Origin: an uncultured Bacillota bacterium
Lineage (GTDB): Bacteria > Bacillota > Clostridia > Peptostreptococcales > Anaerovoracaceae
Direction of reading: 5' to 3'
Assembly (NCBI GenBank): GCA_949284065.1
Contig: CASDUO010000001.1
Location: forward strand, 1-64,000
Length of the DNA stretch: 64,000 nt
The position numbers were made by a program, and so were the translations under genes. A model generated the notes under the pieces. That model searched no databases. It saw only the letters and a list, made by a program, of their open reading frames with translations, and was not told the origin of the DNA. Of the stretch, positions 24,447 through 34,271 are shown one piece after another; the stretch's first letter is position 1; each line of letters begins with the position of its first letter.

Positions 24447-26123
24447 TCTATGAACAACGAAAAACTGGCGGATATGCTTTTCCCCCATGTAGACGGTACT
24501 CCCGCACTGTATGAAAACATGTATCCGAAAAGAGACCTTCCTGACGGAGCCATGGTCACCAGACTGGGACCGAGCCCGACGGGGTTCATCCATCTCGGCA
24601 ACATATACGGGGCTCTTACCGATGAAAGGCTGGCTCACAGATCCGGCGGCATATTCTACCTGCGCATAGAGGACACGGACAGCAAGCGTATGGTGGAAGG
24701 CGCTGAGAAAGTCATAATAGAGTCCCTGGATTTCTTCGGTATACACTTTGATGAAGGCGCGGGCCAGGACACAGACAGAGGCAGTTACGGCCCCTATCAT
24801 CAAAGCCGGCGCAAGGATATATACCACTGCTTCGCCAAGGAGCTCGTCAAAAAGGGCCTCGCCTATCCCTGTTTCATGACGGAGGAAGAAATAGGGGCCA
24901 TAAGACAAAAACAGGAAGCGGAGAAAAAGACCCCCGGCATATATGGTGGATATGCAAGATGCCGTGACATGAGCATAGCAGACGTGGAGGATGCCTTGGA
25001 GTCGGGCAGCCCCTATGTGCTCAGACTCAGGTCTAAGGGATCGGAAAACATAGATCCTGAGACCGGCTCGTCATCTGTATATTTCAAAACCAGGGACGGT
25101 ATCAGAGGAGAGATCTCCATGCCTGAGAACATACAGGACATAGTGGTGCTCAAAGCAGACGGCATGCCCACATATCACTTTGCCCATGTGGTCGATGACC
25201 ATCTGATGAGGACCACCCACGTGATCCGGGGTGAAGAATGGCTGTCGTCTCTGCCGATACATATAGAACTTTTCAACGCTTTGGGCTTTGATATCCCCGT
25301 ATACTGTCACACTGCGGTATTGATGAAGCTGGACGAGAACGGAAACAAGAGAAAACTGTCAAAGAGGAAGGATCCTGAGCTTTCTCTGGACTACTATAAA
25401 GAAAAAGGGTACCACCCCGATGCTCTCAAGGAATACATGCTTACCATATTGAATTCGGATTTCGAAGAATGGCGGACCGAACACCCCGAGCTCCCCATAG
25501 AGGACTTTGACTTTTCCATGGATAAGATGAGCACCTCAGGGGCTCTGTTCGACCTTGATAAACTGGAAGATGTATCCAAAGAGTGTCTGTTCAGGATATC
25601 CTCTTCCGATCTTGCCGCTTTCATGGCCCGCTGGATATCCATGTACAGGCCGGACCACAGTGATGTGAGCAGCGATATGGATTATCTTGAAGCCATACTT
25701 GATCTTGGCCGCCATGACAACAAACCCAGGAAAGATCTTATATACGCCGAGCAGATCTTGGATTTCATAAAGTATTTCTTCGACGGATACTTTAGGGTAG
25801 AAGACGGACTGCCTGAAGAGGTATCCCCTCAGGACGCAAAAGAAATAATCGCCCGATACAAGGAGACCTACGATCACAGCGATGACCAAAGCGCCTGGTT
25901 CGACAAGATAAGGACCATAGCCGCAGACATGGGATATGCGGCGAAACCCAAAGACTACAAAAAGAACCCTGACGACTTCAAGGGCCATGTGGGCCATGTG
26001 AGCACAGTAATACGTCTTGCTGTCACAGGCAGGAGCCAGTCTCCCGACGTTTGGGCCATACAGCAGATAATGGGAGAAGAGCGCGTCATGCGCCGGCTCG
26101 GAGACTACGATCCGTCCCTGTAG
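24444..26123 (+). CDS. gltX: Glutamyl-tRNA synthetase
   Basis: 559 aa, the longer clostridial type. Class I signature PSPTGFIHLG (residues 43-52, HIGH equivalent IHLG) and KLSKRKDPE (KMSKS equivalent) are present, and the GluRS zinc-free insertion and C-terminal anticodon-binding helical domain follow. Charges tRNA-Glu, and in organisms with GatCAB also tRNA-Gln. No GatCAB is in the window, so discrimination cannot be judged. The ribosome binding site AAAGGAGG (24413-24420) is 23 bases upstream of ATG, with a perfect hairpin filling most of the gap (see findings). No T-box leader is seen. Confidence 0.93.
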   Translation: MSMNNEKLADMLFPHVDGTPALYENMYPKRDLPDGAMVTRLGPSPTGFIHLGNIYGALTDERLAHRSGGIFYLRIEDTDSKRMVEGAEKVIIESLDFFGIHFDEGAGQDTDRGSYGPYHQSRRKDIYHCFAKELVKKGLAYPCFMTEEEIGAIRQKQEAEKKTPGIYGGYARCRDMSIADVEDALESGSPYVLRLRSKGSENIDPETGSSSVYFKTRDGIRGEISMPENIQDIVVLKADGMPTYHFAHVVDDHLMRTTHVIRGEEWLSSLPIHIELFNALGFDIPVYCHTAVLMKLDENGNKRKLSKRKDPELSLDYYKEKGYHPDALKEYMLTILNSDFEEWRTEHPELPIEDFDFSMDKMSTSGALFDLDKLEDVSKECLFRISSSDLAAFMARWISMYRPDHSDVSSDMDYLEAILDLGRHDNKPRKDLIYAEQILDFIKYFFDGYFRVEDGLPEEVSPQDAKEIIARYKETYDHSDDQSAWFDKIRTIAADMGYAAKPKDYKKNPDDFKGHVGHVSTVIRLAVTGRSQSPDVWAIQQIMGEERVMRRLGDYDPSL

Positions 26124-26175
26124 TCTTGCCCCACATATACTGCCTGTCTCATACAGAAGAAAAGAGGTATGAAGT

Positions 26176-27204
26176 ATGTGTGATGTTATTGTGGTCGGTG
26201 CGGGGCCTGCCGGCAGCACCGCATCCAAGACATTAGCTGACAAAGGTCATAAAGTTCTGTTAGTTGAAAAGTTTAAAATGCCACGCTATAAGTCCTGTTC
26301 CGGGCAACTTATCAAAAAATCTATAGGATTGGTACAGGAATATTATGGCTAACCTGTTCCGGCTTCTGCCATGTGTGTCCCAACGGAAAATCGTGGTATG
26401 ATCTTTACGAACGATAAGGGCAAGTCATTCCGTTTTGAGCAGGACTGTCTGAATGTATGGCGCAGTTCCTTTGACAAATGGCTTGCTGATAAGACAGCAC
26501 AAGCCGGTGCTGAAGTCCGTGATGATACCGCGGCTCTGTCATGCAAAGAACAAGACGGCGTCGTGGAGGTCACTTTAAAATGCCAAAAAGTTTATACCGA
26601 ACAGGCAAAATATGTCATTGATTGTGAAGGCGTGGCAGGTGCATTGAAGCGTAAGCTATTAGGACATGATCCGCAATATATAACTACCTATCAGACCTAC
26701 AATCAAGGCAGCATCGATTTGGATCATCACTTTTTCTATGCTTATTTACAACCGGAACTATCTGAATATGACGCGTGGTTCAATGTCAAGGACGATCAGT
26801 TGGTGCTTGGCGTATCTGTCAAAGACGGTAGCAAAGCGGGATATTATTTCACTCGCTTTATTTCCTATATGCAAGAAAAGCACGATCTAAGGATCCATAA
26901 GCAGATAAAAACAGATAAGTGGCTCATGCCGTATATTCGTCCAGGCTGTGCTATTGATCACGGTGTAGGTCGGATATTGTTTGCCGGAGAGATCGCAGGT
27001 TTTCTCAATCCTATGGGAGAGGGCATTTCCGCCGGAATGGAAAGCGGCTATCATGCAGCAAACTCGATCATACAGCATTTTGATGATTTGGCTTCGGTGT
27101 ATGCCGACTACAAAGAAAAAACAGCAAACTTGCATAACTACATGAAAAAGCAATGGAGTTTCGTTGCAGGTATGGCTGACACTTTCTCGGAAATGAAATT
27201 ATGA
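26176..27204 (+). pseudogene. FAD-dependent oxidoreductase (geranylgeranyl-reductase-like), interrupted by in-frame TAA
   Basis: An ATG at 26176 (ribosome binding site GAAAAGAGGT) opens a flavoprotein with the FAD-binding [10 protein letters not shown] and MPRYKSCSG motifs but stops at TAA 26350-26352. The same frame continues at once with PVPASAM and runs to TGA 27202-27204 (NVWRSSFDKWLAD, IRPGCAIDHGVG, GRILFAGEIAGFLNPMGEGISAGM), the rest of an about 340 aa protein. A single GAA-to-TAA change would explain the break. A second ATG at 26371 begins a 277 aa frame that lacks the dinucleotide fold. Composition is more AT-rich than its neighbours (TTA leucines, ATT isoleucines), so it was probably acquired. 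Probably nonfunctional. Confidence 0.8.
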
Positions 27205-27257
27205 TCACGTCTTCCCGGCTTACGCGGCATGCTGCGGCAAGGTCATTGAGATTTATA

Positions 27258-28445
27258 TCACTCATTCAGATATTCTCTCATCAGTTGACCGAGTATCTTT
27301 ATCCCTTTTCGCGTATCTTCATCTTTCATGTTGGAAAAATTCAGCCGCATTTCATTGTTCTTTATCCCGCTCGGATAAAAAGATGCTCCCGGTATGAACG
27401 CCACTCCTTCTCTGCCGGCCCTCATCAAAAGTTCTCCGGCATCCTTGTCCTCCGGCATCTCGGCCCATATGAACAGGCCGCCTTTCGGTTTTACATATGT
27501 AACCTCTTTGGGGAACTCCCTGTCTATGGCTTCCGCCATGACATCGCATCTGTGCCTGTATACTTCACATATATCCTTTATGTGAGCATCTATATCGTTA
27601 TGCTCGAGATAATCCGCCATTTGGAACTGGGCTATTGTGGAAGACGAAAGATCCGCCGCATTTTTCAGCACCAGATATCTATCCATTATCTCCCTCGGAG
27701 CGCACAGCCATGCCACTCTGAGTCCCGGACAAAATATTTTGGAAAATGTTCCTATGTATACGGCCTGTCCCTTTTTATCGTAGTATGAAAGGGGTCTCTG
27801 CAGATTTCCGGAAAAACCCAGCTCGCCGTAAGCCGCATCTTCCAGGACCGGTATGTCGTAGCCTGCCATAAAGTCCATGAAATCCGCACGTCTCCTGTCC
27901 GACCAGCTTCTTCCCGTAGGATTTTGGAAATCCGGATTCACATATATCATCTTGACCCGGTCTCCCCATTTTTTCAAAGTCGCTTCAAGGGCTTCAAGCT
28001 CTATGCCTTCCCTGTCCGTAGGTACCGATATGAGATCGGCCTGATATGCCCTTAAAGCATTCACCGCCCCCAGGTAGGAAGGGGATTCGAAAAGCACCAC
28101 GTCCCCCTGGTTAACGAAAAGCATGCCGCTCATGTCCAGTCCCTGCTGGGATCCGCTGGTTATTATCAATTCGTCCAGATCGTATTCCAGCCCGAACTTG
28201 TCCTTCATGCGCCGTCTCATTATTTCTCTTAGTCCCGTATATCCGCTCGTGGAACAATAACTCAGCGCCGCTTCTCCGTGAGTCTCTATGACTCTGTCCA
28301 TGGACCTGCGTATATCGTCTAAAGGATAAGTTTCAGATGACGGGAAGCCGGCAGAAAAAGATATCATATCATCTGTTTCCACAAGCTCGAACGCATTGAG
28401 GAGCGATCTGTCTTCAAGCCATCCTACTCTGTCAGCATATCTCAT
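27258..28445 (-). CDS. PLP-dependent aminotransferase, class I/II (2-aminoadipate aminotransferase-like)
   Basis: 395 aa. Fold-type I aminotransferase related to MocR-type and LysN/aminoadipate enzymes but without the GntR helix-turn-helix domain, so it is an enzyme rather than a regulator. Seen: substrate-tunnel start MISFSAGFPSSETYP, GSQQGLDM, NPDFQNPTG, and the PLP lysine in YIGTFSKIF, then CPGLRVAW. Transfers amino groups between amino acids and 2-oxo acids. Substrate cannot be set from sequence. It follows ahcY by 70 bases on the same strand, so both may be read from the glmS operon. Confidence 0.88.
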   Translation of the reverse strand: MRYADRVGWLEDRSLLNAFELVETDDMISFSAGFPSSETYPLDDIRRSMDRVIETHGEAALSYCSTSGYTGLREIMRRRMKDKFGLEYDLDELIITSGSQQGLDMSGMLFVNQGDVVLFESPSYLGAVNALRAYQADLISVPTDREGIELEALEATLKKWGDRVKMIYVNPDFQNPTGRSWSDRRRADFMDFMAGYDIPVLEDAAYGELGFSGNLQRPLSYYDKKGQAVYIGTFSKIFCPGLRVAWLCAPREIMDRYLVLKNAADLSSSTIAQFQMADYLEHNDIDAHIKDICEVYRHRCDVMAEAIDREFPKEVTYVKPKGGLFIWAEMPEDKDAGELLMRAGREGVAFIPGASFYPSGIKNNEMRLNFSNMKDEDTRKGIKILGQLMREYLNE

Positions 28446-28515
28446 TTTTTTCTCCCTGATAACCGATCATCAACACACACCGCTTACTTGGGCCTCGTCC
28501 GCCCTGTGATACCGT

Positions 28516-29781
28516 TCATATCTGCCAGCTGTTCAGATATTCCCTTTGCTCATCTGTAAGCTCATCTATGGTTATTCCCCAGGCCTTCAGTCTCCTTGCA
28601 GCTATCTGCCTGTCTATCTCCCGGGAAACATCTATGACTTTTCCGTCTGCAGGACGTCCTCCCGTCTGAGGACCGAAATTGTCCTTCACATACATGGCAC
28701 CCATGACCTGCACGGCAAAACTCAGATCCATGATCTCCGCAGGATGGCCGTCTGCCGCCGCGATGTTTGCCAACCTGCCCTGCGCCAGTATATTGATCCT
28801 GTTGCCGTTGGGCATCACATAAGCGGTCATATTTTCTCTGGCCTCATATTTTCTTATGGCTGTCTCCTCGGCTCCGGCTACATCTATCTCCACGTCGAAA
28901 TGTCCGGCGTTGGCCAATATGGCCATGTCCTTCATCTTCATCATATGATCGGGAGTCACAGTCTTACAGCAGCCGGTAGCCGATATGAAATAATCTCCCA
29001 ACGGCGCCGCATCATCCATAGTCATCACGTCGTACCCGTCCATCTTAGCTTCCATGGCCTTTACCGGATCTATTTCCGTGACGATGACCTGTGCACCCAG
29101 GGCCGATGCCCTCATGGCTATGCCTTTTCCGCACCATCCGTATCCTGCCACCACTGCTTTCTTTCCCGCCACTATGAGGTTGGTGTTCCGCATGATGCTG
29201 TCCCAGACAGACTGTCCGGTGCCGTATCTGTTGTCGAACATATGCTTGCAGTCGGCGTCGTTCACTGCCACCATGGGGAATCTCAAGGCTCCTTCTCTCT
29301 CCATAGCCTTCAGCCTTATTATGCCTGTGGTGGTCTCTTCACATCCGCCCCATACTTCATCAGCAAGGTCGGTCCTTTTTCCGTGCAGCATAGCCACCAG
29401 GTCACCGCCGTCATCTATCACTATGTTCGGGTGACACTCAAGGCACTTCTCTATATGTTCAAAGTATTTTTTCTCGTCCGCCCCGTGGATGGCAAACACG
29501 GATATCCCGTCATCAGCCAAAGCTGCTGCCACATCATCCTGAGTGGAAAGGACGTTGCTGCCTGTGGCGGTCATCTCAGCTCCTGCAGCTGCGAGGACTT
29601 TGCACAGATAGGCGGTTTTTGCCTCCATGTGTATGGACAAAGCTATCTTCACCCCGTCAAAGGGTCTTGTTTTTGAAAATTCCTCTTCCATAGAGGAAAG
29701 AAGGGGCATGTGCTCCTTTACCCATCGGATCTTTTTATGACCCGACGGAGCCGATCCGATATTTTTTACTTCGTATTCCAT
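28516..29781 (-). CDS. ahcY: Adenosylhomocysteinase
   Basis: 421 aa, the shorter bacterial type of S-adenosyl-L-homocysteine hydrolase. It splits SAH to homocysteine and adenosine, relieving product inhibition of methyltransferases. The NAD-binding Rossmann motif GYGWCGKG, the substrate loop NDADCKHMFDNRYGTGQS, the active-site region SNVLSTQDDVAAAL and the C-terminal HPAEIMDLSFAVQ are present. The shorter length suggests loss of the about 40-residue insertion found in eukaryotic and gammaproteobacterial forms. Starts 36 bases after the glmS stop, an unusual neighbour. An SAH nucleosidase/LuxS route is not seen in the window. Confidence 0.95.
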   Translation of the reverse strand: MEYEVKNIGSAPSGHKKIRWVKEHMPLLSSMEEEFSKTRPFDGVKIALSIHMEAKTAYLCKVLAAAGAEMTATGSNVLSTQDDVAAALADDGISVFAIHGADEKKYFEHIEKCLECHPNIVIDDGGDLVAMLHGKRTDLADEVWGGCEETTTGIIRLKAMEREGALRFPMVAVNDADCKHMFDNRYGTGQSVWDSIMRNTNLIVAGKKAVVAGYGWCGKGIAMRASALGAQVIVTEIDPVKAMEAKMDGYDVMTMDDAAPLGDYFISATGCCKTVTPDHMMKMKDMAILANAGHFDVEIDVAGAEETAIRKYEARENMTAYVMPNGNRINILAQGRLANIAAADGHPAEIMDLSFAVQVMGAMYVKDNFGPQTGGRPADGKVIDVSREIDRQIAARRLKAWGITIDELTDEQREYLNSWQI

Positions 29782-29816
29782 TTCTCTTTCTCTTGTTCGA
29801 TATATATGATATGGGG

Positions 29817-31646
29817 CTACTCTACCGTTACGGATTTTGCCAGGTTTCTCGGTTTGTCTGCATCGTTGCCCCGCATGACTGAAACATAGTATGCAAAGAG
29901 CTGCAGGGGCACTACGGACAATATAGGGGCCACATCATCGCTGCACCTCGGGATGTAAAAAGTGTTGTCCGCATGCTTTTTGATCTCTTCGCCCCCCTCT
30001 TTGGCAACAGCGAATATCTCGCCGCTCCTGGCTATGATTTCCTGTACGTTGGAAACCATCTTTTCGTACAACCTGTCCTGTGTACACATTGCTATGAACA
30101 GGACGCCCGGTTCGACAAGGGCGATAGTGCCGTGTTTCAGCTCACCGGCTGCTATGGCAAAAGAGTTTATGTATGATATCTCCTTCAGTTTGAGGGATCC
30201 CTCATAGGATACCGCCGAGTCGGTTCCCCTACCGATGAAAAATACCTTTTCTCTTCTGTAAAATCTTCTCGCTATGCCCTTGATATCGTTTTCCTTTTCC
30301 AGTATCTCCGTCAGCATGTCCGGTATGGTCTTCAACTCTTCTATGATTTCTCTGTATTTTTTCTCTTCGAGGACACCGGTCTGTTTCCCCATATAGAGCC
30401 CTAAAAGGTACATGCACATGAGCTGGGTGGTATATGCCTTCGTAGACGCCACAGCGATCTCCGGCCCCGCCCATGTATAGAACACGTCATCAGATTCTCT
30501 GGCTACCGAACTTCCTACCACATTGACCACGGAAAGTACCCTGGCGCCTTTTCTCTTGGCCTCTCTCAAAGCTTCCAGCGTGTCCGTCGTCTCTCCGGAC
30601 TGGCTTATGGCGATGAACAAAGTCCTTTCATCCACCAGAGGATATCTGTATCTGAACTCGGATGCTATATCCACTTCAACGGTTATCCCGGCATATTTTT
30701 CGATTATATATTTACCTACCAGTCCGGCATGATATGCCGTGCCGCAGGCGACTATATATATCTTGTCGAAGTTCCGTATATCCTCTCCGGTCATGGATAT
30801 ACCGTCCAGTTTTATATCTCCGTTTTCATCCAGCCTGCGGGTCAGCGTTTCCCACAAACCCTTGGGCTGCTCATGTATCTCCTTGAGCATGAAATGCTCA
30901 TATCCTTCTTTTTCTGCTGCATCCACATCCCATGTGACATGGAAGACATCCCTCGTGACTCTGTTCCCTCCGTCGTCGTATATGCACACGTCATCCGGGG
31001 TGAGTACCACCGTTTCGTTGTTCTCAAGAAGATAGACTTCTTTCGTATAGGGCAAGAGAGCCGGTATATCCGAAGCTACGAAATTGCATCCATCACCGCA
31101 GCCTACCACCAGAGGGGCATCCTTCCTCACGGCGATCAGTTTATCCGGTTCGGCGGCAGCCATGACACATATCGCATAGGCCCCGCGCATTTTTTTAGTG
31201 GCTTTTCTCACGGCTTCATAAATATCGCCCTCATAGCACGCTCCTATGAGGTGTGCTATGACTTCACTGTCGGTCTCACTTCTGAACGTTATGTTCTTTT
31301 CATCTGCAAGCCACTCTCTGAGCTCCAGATAATTTTCGATTATGCCGTTATGCACTACTGCAATATCGCCTTTTTCATTCAAATGGGGATGGGCGTTTAT
31401 GTCCGAAGGGGCTCCGTGAGTGGCCCACCTGGTGTGGCCTATGCCCATTTCGCCGTCAAAACCGGCATCTGTGATTATTTCCTCGAGTTTCTCTATCCCT
31501 CCGACGCGTTTCCTGACTTCTATCCCCTCACCCGTCGCCAAGGCTATGCCCGCAGAGTCGTACCCTCTGTACTCAAGTCTTTTCAATCCGTCTATTATTC
31601 TGGTCTTCGCCTTTTCTTTTCCTACATATCCAACTATTCCGCACAT
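29817..31646 (-). CDS. glmS: Glutamine:fructose-6-phosphate aminotransferase (isomerizing)
   Basis: 609 aa. First enzyme of UDP-GlcNAc synthesis: Gln plus fructose-6-P to glucosamine-6-P. N-terminal class II glutamine amidotransferase with nucleophile Cys2 after Met1 removal (MCGIVGYVG) and HTRWATHG, then two SIS domains (ACGTAYHAG, ISQSGETTDT, and SYINSFAIAAGELKHG). The 22-base gap from glmM leaves no room for a glmS ribozyme, so control by that device is absent here. Follows glmM in the c-di-AMP operon. Confidence 0.97.
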   Translation of the reverse strand: MCGIVGYVGKEKAKTRIIDGLKRLEYRGYDSAGIALATGEGIEVRKRVGGIEKLEEIITDAGFDGEMGIGHTRWATHGAPSDINAHPHLNEKGDIAVVHNGIIENYLELREWLADEKNITFRSETDSEVIAHLIGACYEGDIYEAVRKATKKMRGAYAICVMAAAEPDKLIAVRKDAPLVVGCGDGCNFVASDIPALLPYTKEVYLLENNETVVLTPDDVCIYDDGGNRVTRDVFHVTWDVDAAEKEGYEHFMLKEIHEQPKGLWETLTRRLDENGDIKLDGISMTGEDIRNFDKIYIVACGTAYHAGLVGKYIIEKYAGITVEVDIASEFRYRYPLVDERTLFIAISQSGETTDTLEALREAKRKGARVLSVVNVVGSSVARESDDVFYTWAGPEIAVASTKAYTTQLMCMYLLGLYMGKQTGVLEEKKYREIIEELKTIPDMLTEILEKENDIKGIARRFYRREKVFFIGRGTDSAVSYEGSLKLKEISYINSFAIAAGELKHGTIALVEPGVLFIAMCTQDRLYEKMVSNVQEIIARSGEIFAVAKEGGEEIKKHADNTFYIPRCSDDVAPILSVVPLQLFAYYVSVMRGNDADKPRNLAKSVTVE

Positions 31647-31668
31647 AAGTGTCTCCCGTATCCTAAGT

Positions 31669-33015
31669 CTATCCGAACTTTTTACCTATTTTATCTGCCA
31701 GCTCAACAGCCATCCTGTCTATTTCCACAGGATCCGGACCTTCTATCATGACCCTTACACAGGGCTCCGTCCCGGAGGGCCTTATGAGTATGCGCCCATT
31801 TCCTTTCAGTTTTTCCTCAGCCTTATCTATCGCCTTCTTTATCTCATCATCTTCTTTGAACGCCGCCTTGTTTTCATTTTTTACTGCGGCATTTTTCAGC
31901 ACCTGCGGGAACAGTTCTACGCCGTCGGACACCTCTGAAGGCAGCATGCCTTTTTCGATGATTGCACTGAGTACCTGCAGAGATGAAAGTATGCCGTCAC
32001 CTGTGGTGCTGTATTCTGAAAATATGATATGGCCCGACTGTTCACCGCCCAAAGATGAGCCTGTCTCCCTCATCTTCTCCAAAACATACCTGTCGCCTAC
32101 ATTCGTCACCTGGGTCCTGCAGCCTATGGACTCCAGATACTTATGGAAACCCAGATTGCTCATTACGGTACCGGTCACAAGATCCCCTGCCAGTTTACCT
32201 TTCTTATGCAGCATCTCCGCACATATACATATAGTCTTGTCCCCGTCTATGAGCCTGCCCTTTTCATCCACGGCTATGAGCCTGTCGGCATCGCCGTCGA
32301 AAGCCATTCCCATAAAGGCGCCTTCGTCCACTACCTTTTTCTGCAGGCCCTCCGGGTGGGTGGAACCGCACTTCTCATTTATATTCGTTCCGTCAGGCTC
32401 ATCGCCTATGAGCGATACCCTGGCGCCTAAAGCCTCATACGCCTCCTTTGCCACGCGATAAGCCGCGCCGTTGGCACAGTCTAAAACTATGCGTTTGCCG
32501 CTGATGTCCGCAGATACCGAATTTATGAGATGATCCACATATATCTTTCCGAAATCACTCCCGGTCCGCAAATATTTCCCTACATCTGCACCGGTCACAT
32601 CTTTCTCATCCTCCTCACCTGTGACCATCTCCTCTATCGCATCTTCTATATCGTCGTCCAGTTTGAATCCGTCGCTGCGGAAAAACTTTATACCGTTGTA
32701 TTCATATGTGTTGTGTGATGCACTTATCACCACTCCGGCGTCTGCACCGAATTCTTTTACGAGACAGGCTACAGCCGGAGTAGGGATGACTCCCAGGCAC
32801 AGCACCTCACCGCCTGCGGAAAACACACCGGCGCTCAAAGCGCTTTCAAGCATGTCTCCTGAGATCCTCGTATCTTTTCCTATCAAAAACAGAGGACGAG
32901 TTCCGCTCTTTTTCAAAAGACGGGCCGCCGCCCTGCCAAGTTCAAATGCCAGTATCGGTGTCAATTCTTTGTTTGCGATGCCTCTGACACCATCGGTCCC
33001 GAATAATCTGCTCAT
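31669..33015 (-). CDS. glmM: Phosphoglucosamine mutase
   Basis: 448 aa alpha-D-phosphohexomutase. Converts glucosamine-6-P to glucosamine-1-P. FGTDGVRGIAN starts domain 1, the phosphoserine loop is ISASHNTYEYNGIK, the metal loop AFDGDADRLIAVD, and the sugar-binding RIDP-like C-terminus RPSGTEPCVRVM. In Firmicutes GlmM binds and inhibits the diadenylate cyclase CdaA, and both are in this operon, with the cyclase three genes upstream. Confidence 0.97.
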   Translation of the reverse strand: MSRLFGTDGVRGIANKELTPILAFELGRAAARLLKKSGTRPLFLIGKDTRISGDMLESALSAGVFSAGGEVLCLGVIPTPAVACLVKEFGADAGVVISASHNTYEYNGIKFFRSDGFKLDDDIEDAIEEMVTGEEDEKDVTGADVGKYLRTGSDFGKIYVDHLINSVSADISGKRIVLDCANGAAYRVAKEAYEALGARVSLIGDEPDGTNINEKCGSTHPEGLQKKVVDEGAFMGMAFDGDADRLIAVDEKGRLIDGDKTICICAEMLHKKGKLAGDLVTGTVMSNLGFHKYLESIGCRTQVTNVGDRYVLEKMRETGSSLGGEQSGHIIFSEYSTTGDGILSSLQVLSAIIEKGMLPSEVSDGVELFPQVLKNAAVKNENKAAFKEDDEIKKAIDKAEEKLKGNGRILIRPSGTEPCVRVMIEGPDPVEIDRMAVELADKIGKKFG

Positions 33016-33074
33016 TCCACTCCTCTTATATACTCAAAATCATCCTTTGGTCACCTGCTGCCGTATCTCCGTCA

Positions 33075-34271
33075 TCATTTGTGTGTCACTCTGACCGTGA
33101 CTGTTTCAGGAGAGATACCGGTCACATCTATATTGTCGTCGCAGGAATATCTCAGTCTGAGATCATGTACTCCTTCGCCAAGGCTTTTTCCCCGCACATA
33201 AAGCCTTATGTCGCTTTTCTTGACGTCGCTGACGATGTTTCTCGTTCCTCTGATCGTGACCGTTACACGTTCCGTCTGTACCGTTGCCGTGTATGTGTCC
33301 TGCAGATCGGCTACTTCTATGTCACCGGCGGAAAATGAGAGCTGTCTCAGATCCACATCGCTTATCTTCACTCTCACCGTAAGGTTCTCGCTGTTTTGCG
33401 CCGGCACCACACCGTCCGGCAGATCGAGGACTATAGGGATCTTCACAGTGGCTGTTATACCGCTTATATCTATGGGCTCTCCCCTTACCTCCTCGATATC
33501 GTCCAGATCTCTCTTGGCGCCTTTTACGGTCACCTCATCGGGGATCTCGATAGAATCCACCTGATATGCGTCTGTCACTTCACCGACAGTTTCCACGTTA
33601 AGAGGGACTGTCTTAGTATGCATCATGGTAGCCGTTACCGACACTCTGTCCTGTGACACACGTACATATGAAACTGTACGGCCTCTGCTGTCCACCGGCT
33701 CCGTTTCTGCATATACCGTAGTCTCCGATCCTTTTATCTTCCCTGCATCCACTTGGGCATGCACAGTTTCTACCTTGTCCACATTGGACTCGGCGCCTGT
33801 TATCACAAGGGTATCAGGCTCCACACTCACATTGCCCGGCTCGCGGTTGGCAGCGGATCCCAGGAATTCCGCTTCCACCTGTCTGGTCTCGCTTACCAGA
33901 TCGTCTATGCTCACATTGACGGTCTCCGGTGATACGTCCTGGACTCTCGTGTTTTTAGGCGGCATCACCAATACGTCGAGAGAAAAATCTCCCCGGTCCA
34001 GTCCTCCAAGATCTACAGTTGCTCGGATGTCTTCAGCGGCCACCCCTATGACATCAGATCTGCTGCCCGACAGCACCACGTCTACTGTATCCGTATCGGC
34101 CTCTGCCAGAGCCAGTCCCCTGTCTTCCAGATCATCGGTGTTGAGGAATTCTATCTCCACGTTGCGTACGGTGACATCCACATTCGGGTCCACCTGACCT
34201 ACTACATACATCCACAATATCACAGCCACTATGAGGGATATCACTATATCGGCTTTTTTACTGTTAAGCAC
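33075..34271 (-). CDS. cdaR: YbbR-domain regulator of diadenylate cyclase (CdaR)
   Basis: 398 aa. One N-terminal transmembrane helix (ADIVISLIVAVILWMYVVG, near residues 8-26) anchors an extracytoplasmic chain of repeated YbbR beta-strand units (VDVTVRNVEIEFLN, ATVDLGGLDRGD, VNVSIDDL and later repeats). CdaR modulates CdaA activity from outside the membrane. Its start overlaps cdaA by 8 bases. The order cdaA-cdaR-glmM-glmS is the standard Firmicute unit linking c-di-AMP to wall precursor synthesis and osmolyte control. Confidence 0.93.
   Translation of the reverse strand: MLNSKKADIVISLIVAVILWMYVVGQVDPNVDVTVRNVEIEFLNTDDLEDRGLALAEADTDTVDVVLSGSRSDVIGVAAEDIRATVDLGGLDRGDFSLDVLVMPPKNTRVQDVSPETVNVSIDDLVSETRQVEAEFLGSAANREPGNVSVEPDTLVITGAESNVDKVETVHAQVDAGKIKGSETTVYAETEPVDSRGRTVSYVRVSQDRVSVTATMMHTKTVPLNVETVGEVTDAYQVDSIEIPDEVTVKGAKRDLDDIEEVRGEPIDISGITATVKIPIVLDLPDGVVPAQNSENLTVRVKISDVDLRQLSFSAGDIEVADLQDTYTATVQTERVTVTIRGTRNIVSDVKKSDIRLYVRGKSLGEGVHDLRLRYSCDDNIDVTGISPETVTVRVTHK

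Noticed and set aside
26371-27204. 277-residue flavoprotein as an independent gene from ATG 26371
   Set aside because: It lacks the FAD dinucleotide fold, has no ribosome binding site and continues in frame from the upstream part, so it is the rest of a broken gene.
31647-31668. glmS ribozyme upstream of glmS
   Set aside because: The gap is 22 bases, too short for the ribozyme, and no core was seen in glmM.
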